Assembly (NCBI GenBank): GCA_001725255.1
Contig: MEFV01000024.1
Coordinates: 1-33,143 of the forward strand
Reading direction: 5' to 3'
Source: Comamonas sp. SCN 67-35
GTDB lineage: Bacteria; Pseudomonadota; Gammaproteobacteria; Burkholderiales; Burkholderiaceae_C
DNA length: 33,143 nt
Every line of letters begins with the position of its first letter. The first letter of the stretch is position 1. The position numbers and the translations under genes are program-made. Shown piece after piece: positions 33,106 to 33,143 of the stretch. Below the pieces are notes generated by a model. The model was not told where the DNA came from. It worked only from the letters and a program-made list of their open reading frames with translations, and did no database searches.

Positions 33106-33143
33106 GAGCGGGGGAGCATGCCGTGGAGCGGCTTGGGTCAATA

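Overview
The window is a high-GC piece of a betaproteobacterial chromosome, most likely order Burkholderiales and close to Comamonadaceae (Acidovorax-like). The reasons are the two-subunit glycyl-tRNA synthetase, the glyQ-glyS-plsC-ygjP-coaX order, the sequence style of the encoded proteins, and dispersed intergenic repeats of kinds I recognise from that group. No tRNA, rRNA, CRISPR array, integrase or insertion sequence was seen.

Layout. Positions 1-593 are a composite intergenic repeat with long inverted arms. Next come glyQ and glyS, separated by a strong cruciform-forming repeat, then plsC, a YgjP-like metalloprotease and coaX. A compact rmlB-rmlD-rmlA-rmlC set (6208-9703) makes dTDP-L-rhamnose. 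Convergent to it lies a two-gene minus-strand unit: a sterol desaturase-family hydroxylase and a membrane-anchored GH42-like glycoside hydrolase.

From 12686 to 23462 there is a tightly packed type II secretion operon, gspE-F-G-H-I-J-K-L-M-C/N-like-D plus a small lipoprotein. No prepilin peptidase is in the window. It is followed by a large secreted protein of unknown function that ends at a strong terminator, and then a periplasmic parvulin-type prolyl isomerase. Together they look like a secretion machine, a possible substrate and a folding helper.

From 26467 onward is a polysaccharide-export region: wzm (ABC permease), wzt (ABC ATPase with a C-terminal glycan-binding domain) and two SAM-dependent methyltransferases. 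The rml genes could supply rhamnose to the polymer this transporter exports. A TumE/TumA-like toxin-antitoxin pair sits antisense between wzm and wzt, and a PaaA/ParE-like pair lies just after wzt. The exporter ATPase gene is therefore flanked on both sides by toxin-antitoxin modules. The window closes with a convergent gene for a secreted protein built from two copies of a two-part module that I do not recognise.

A REP-like element (core GGAGCGGCTTCAGCCGCGAA) occurs at least nine times in whole or part. Two places form inverted REPIN-like pairs. One copy supplies the end of rmlA, and two in-frame copies make up the apparent N-terminus of gspH.
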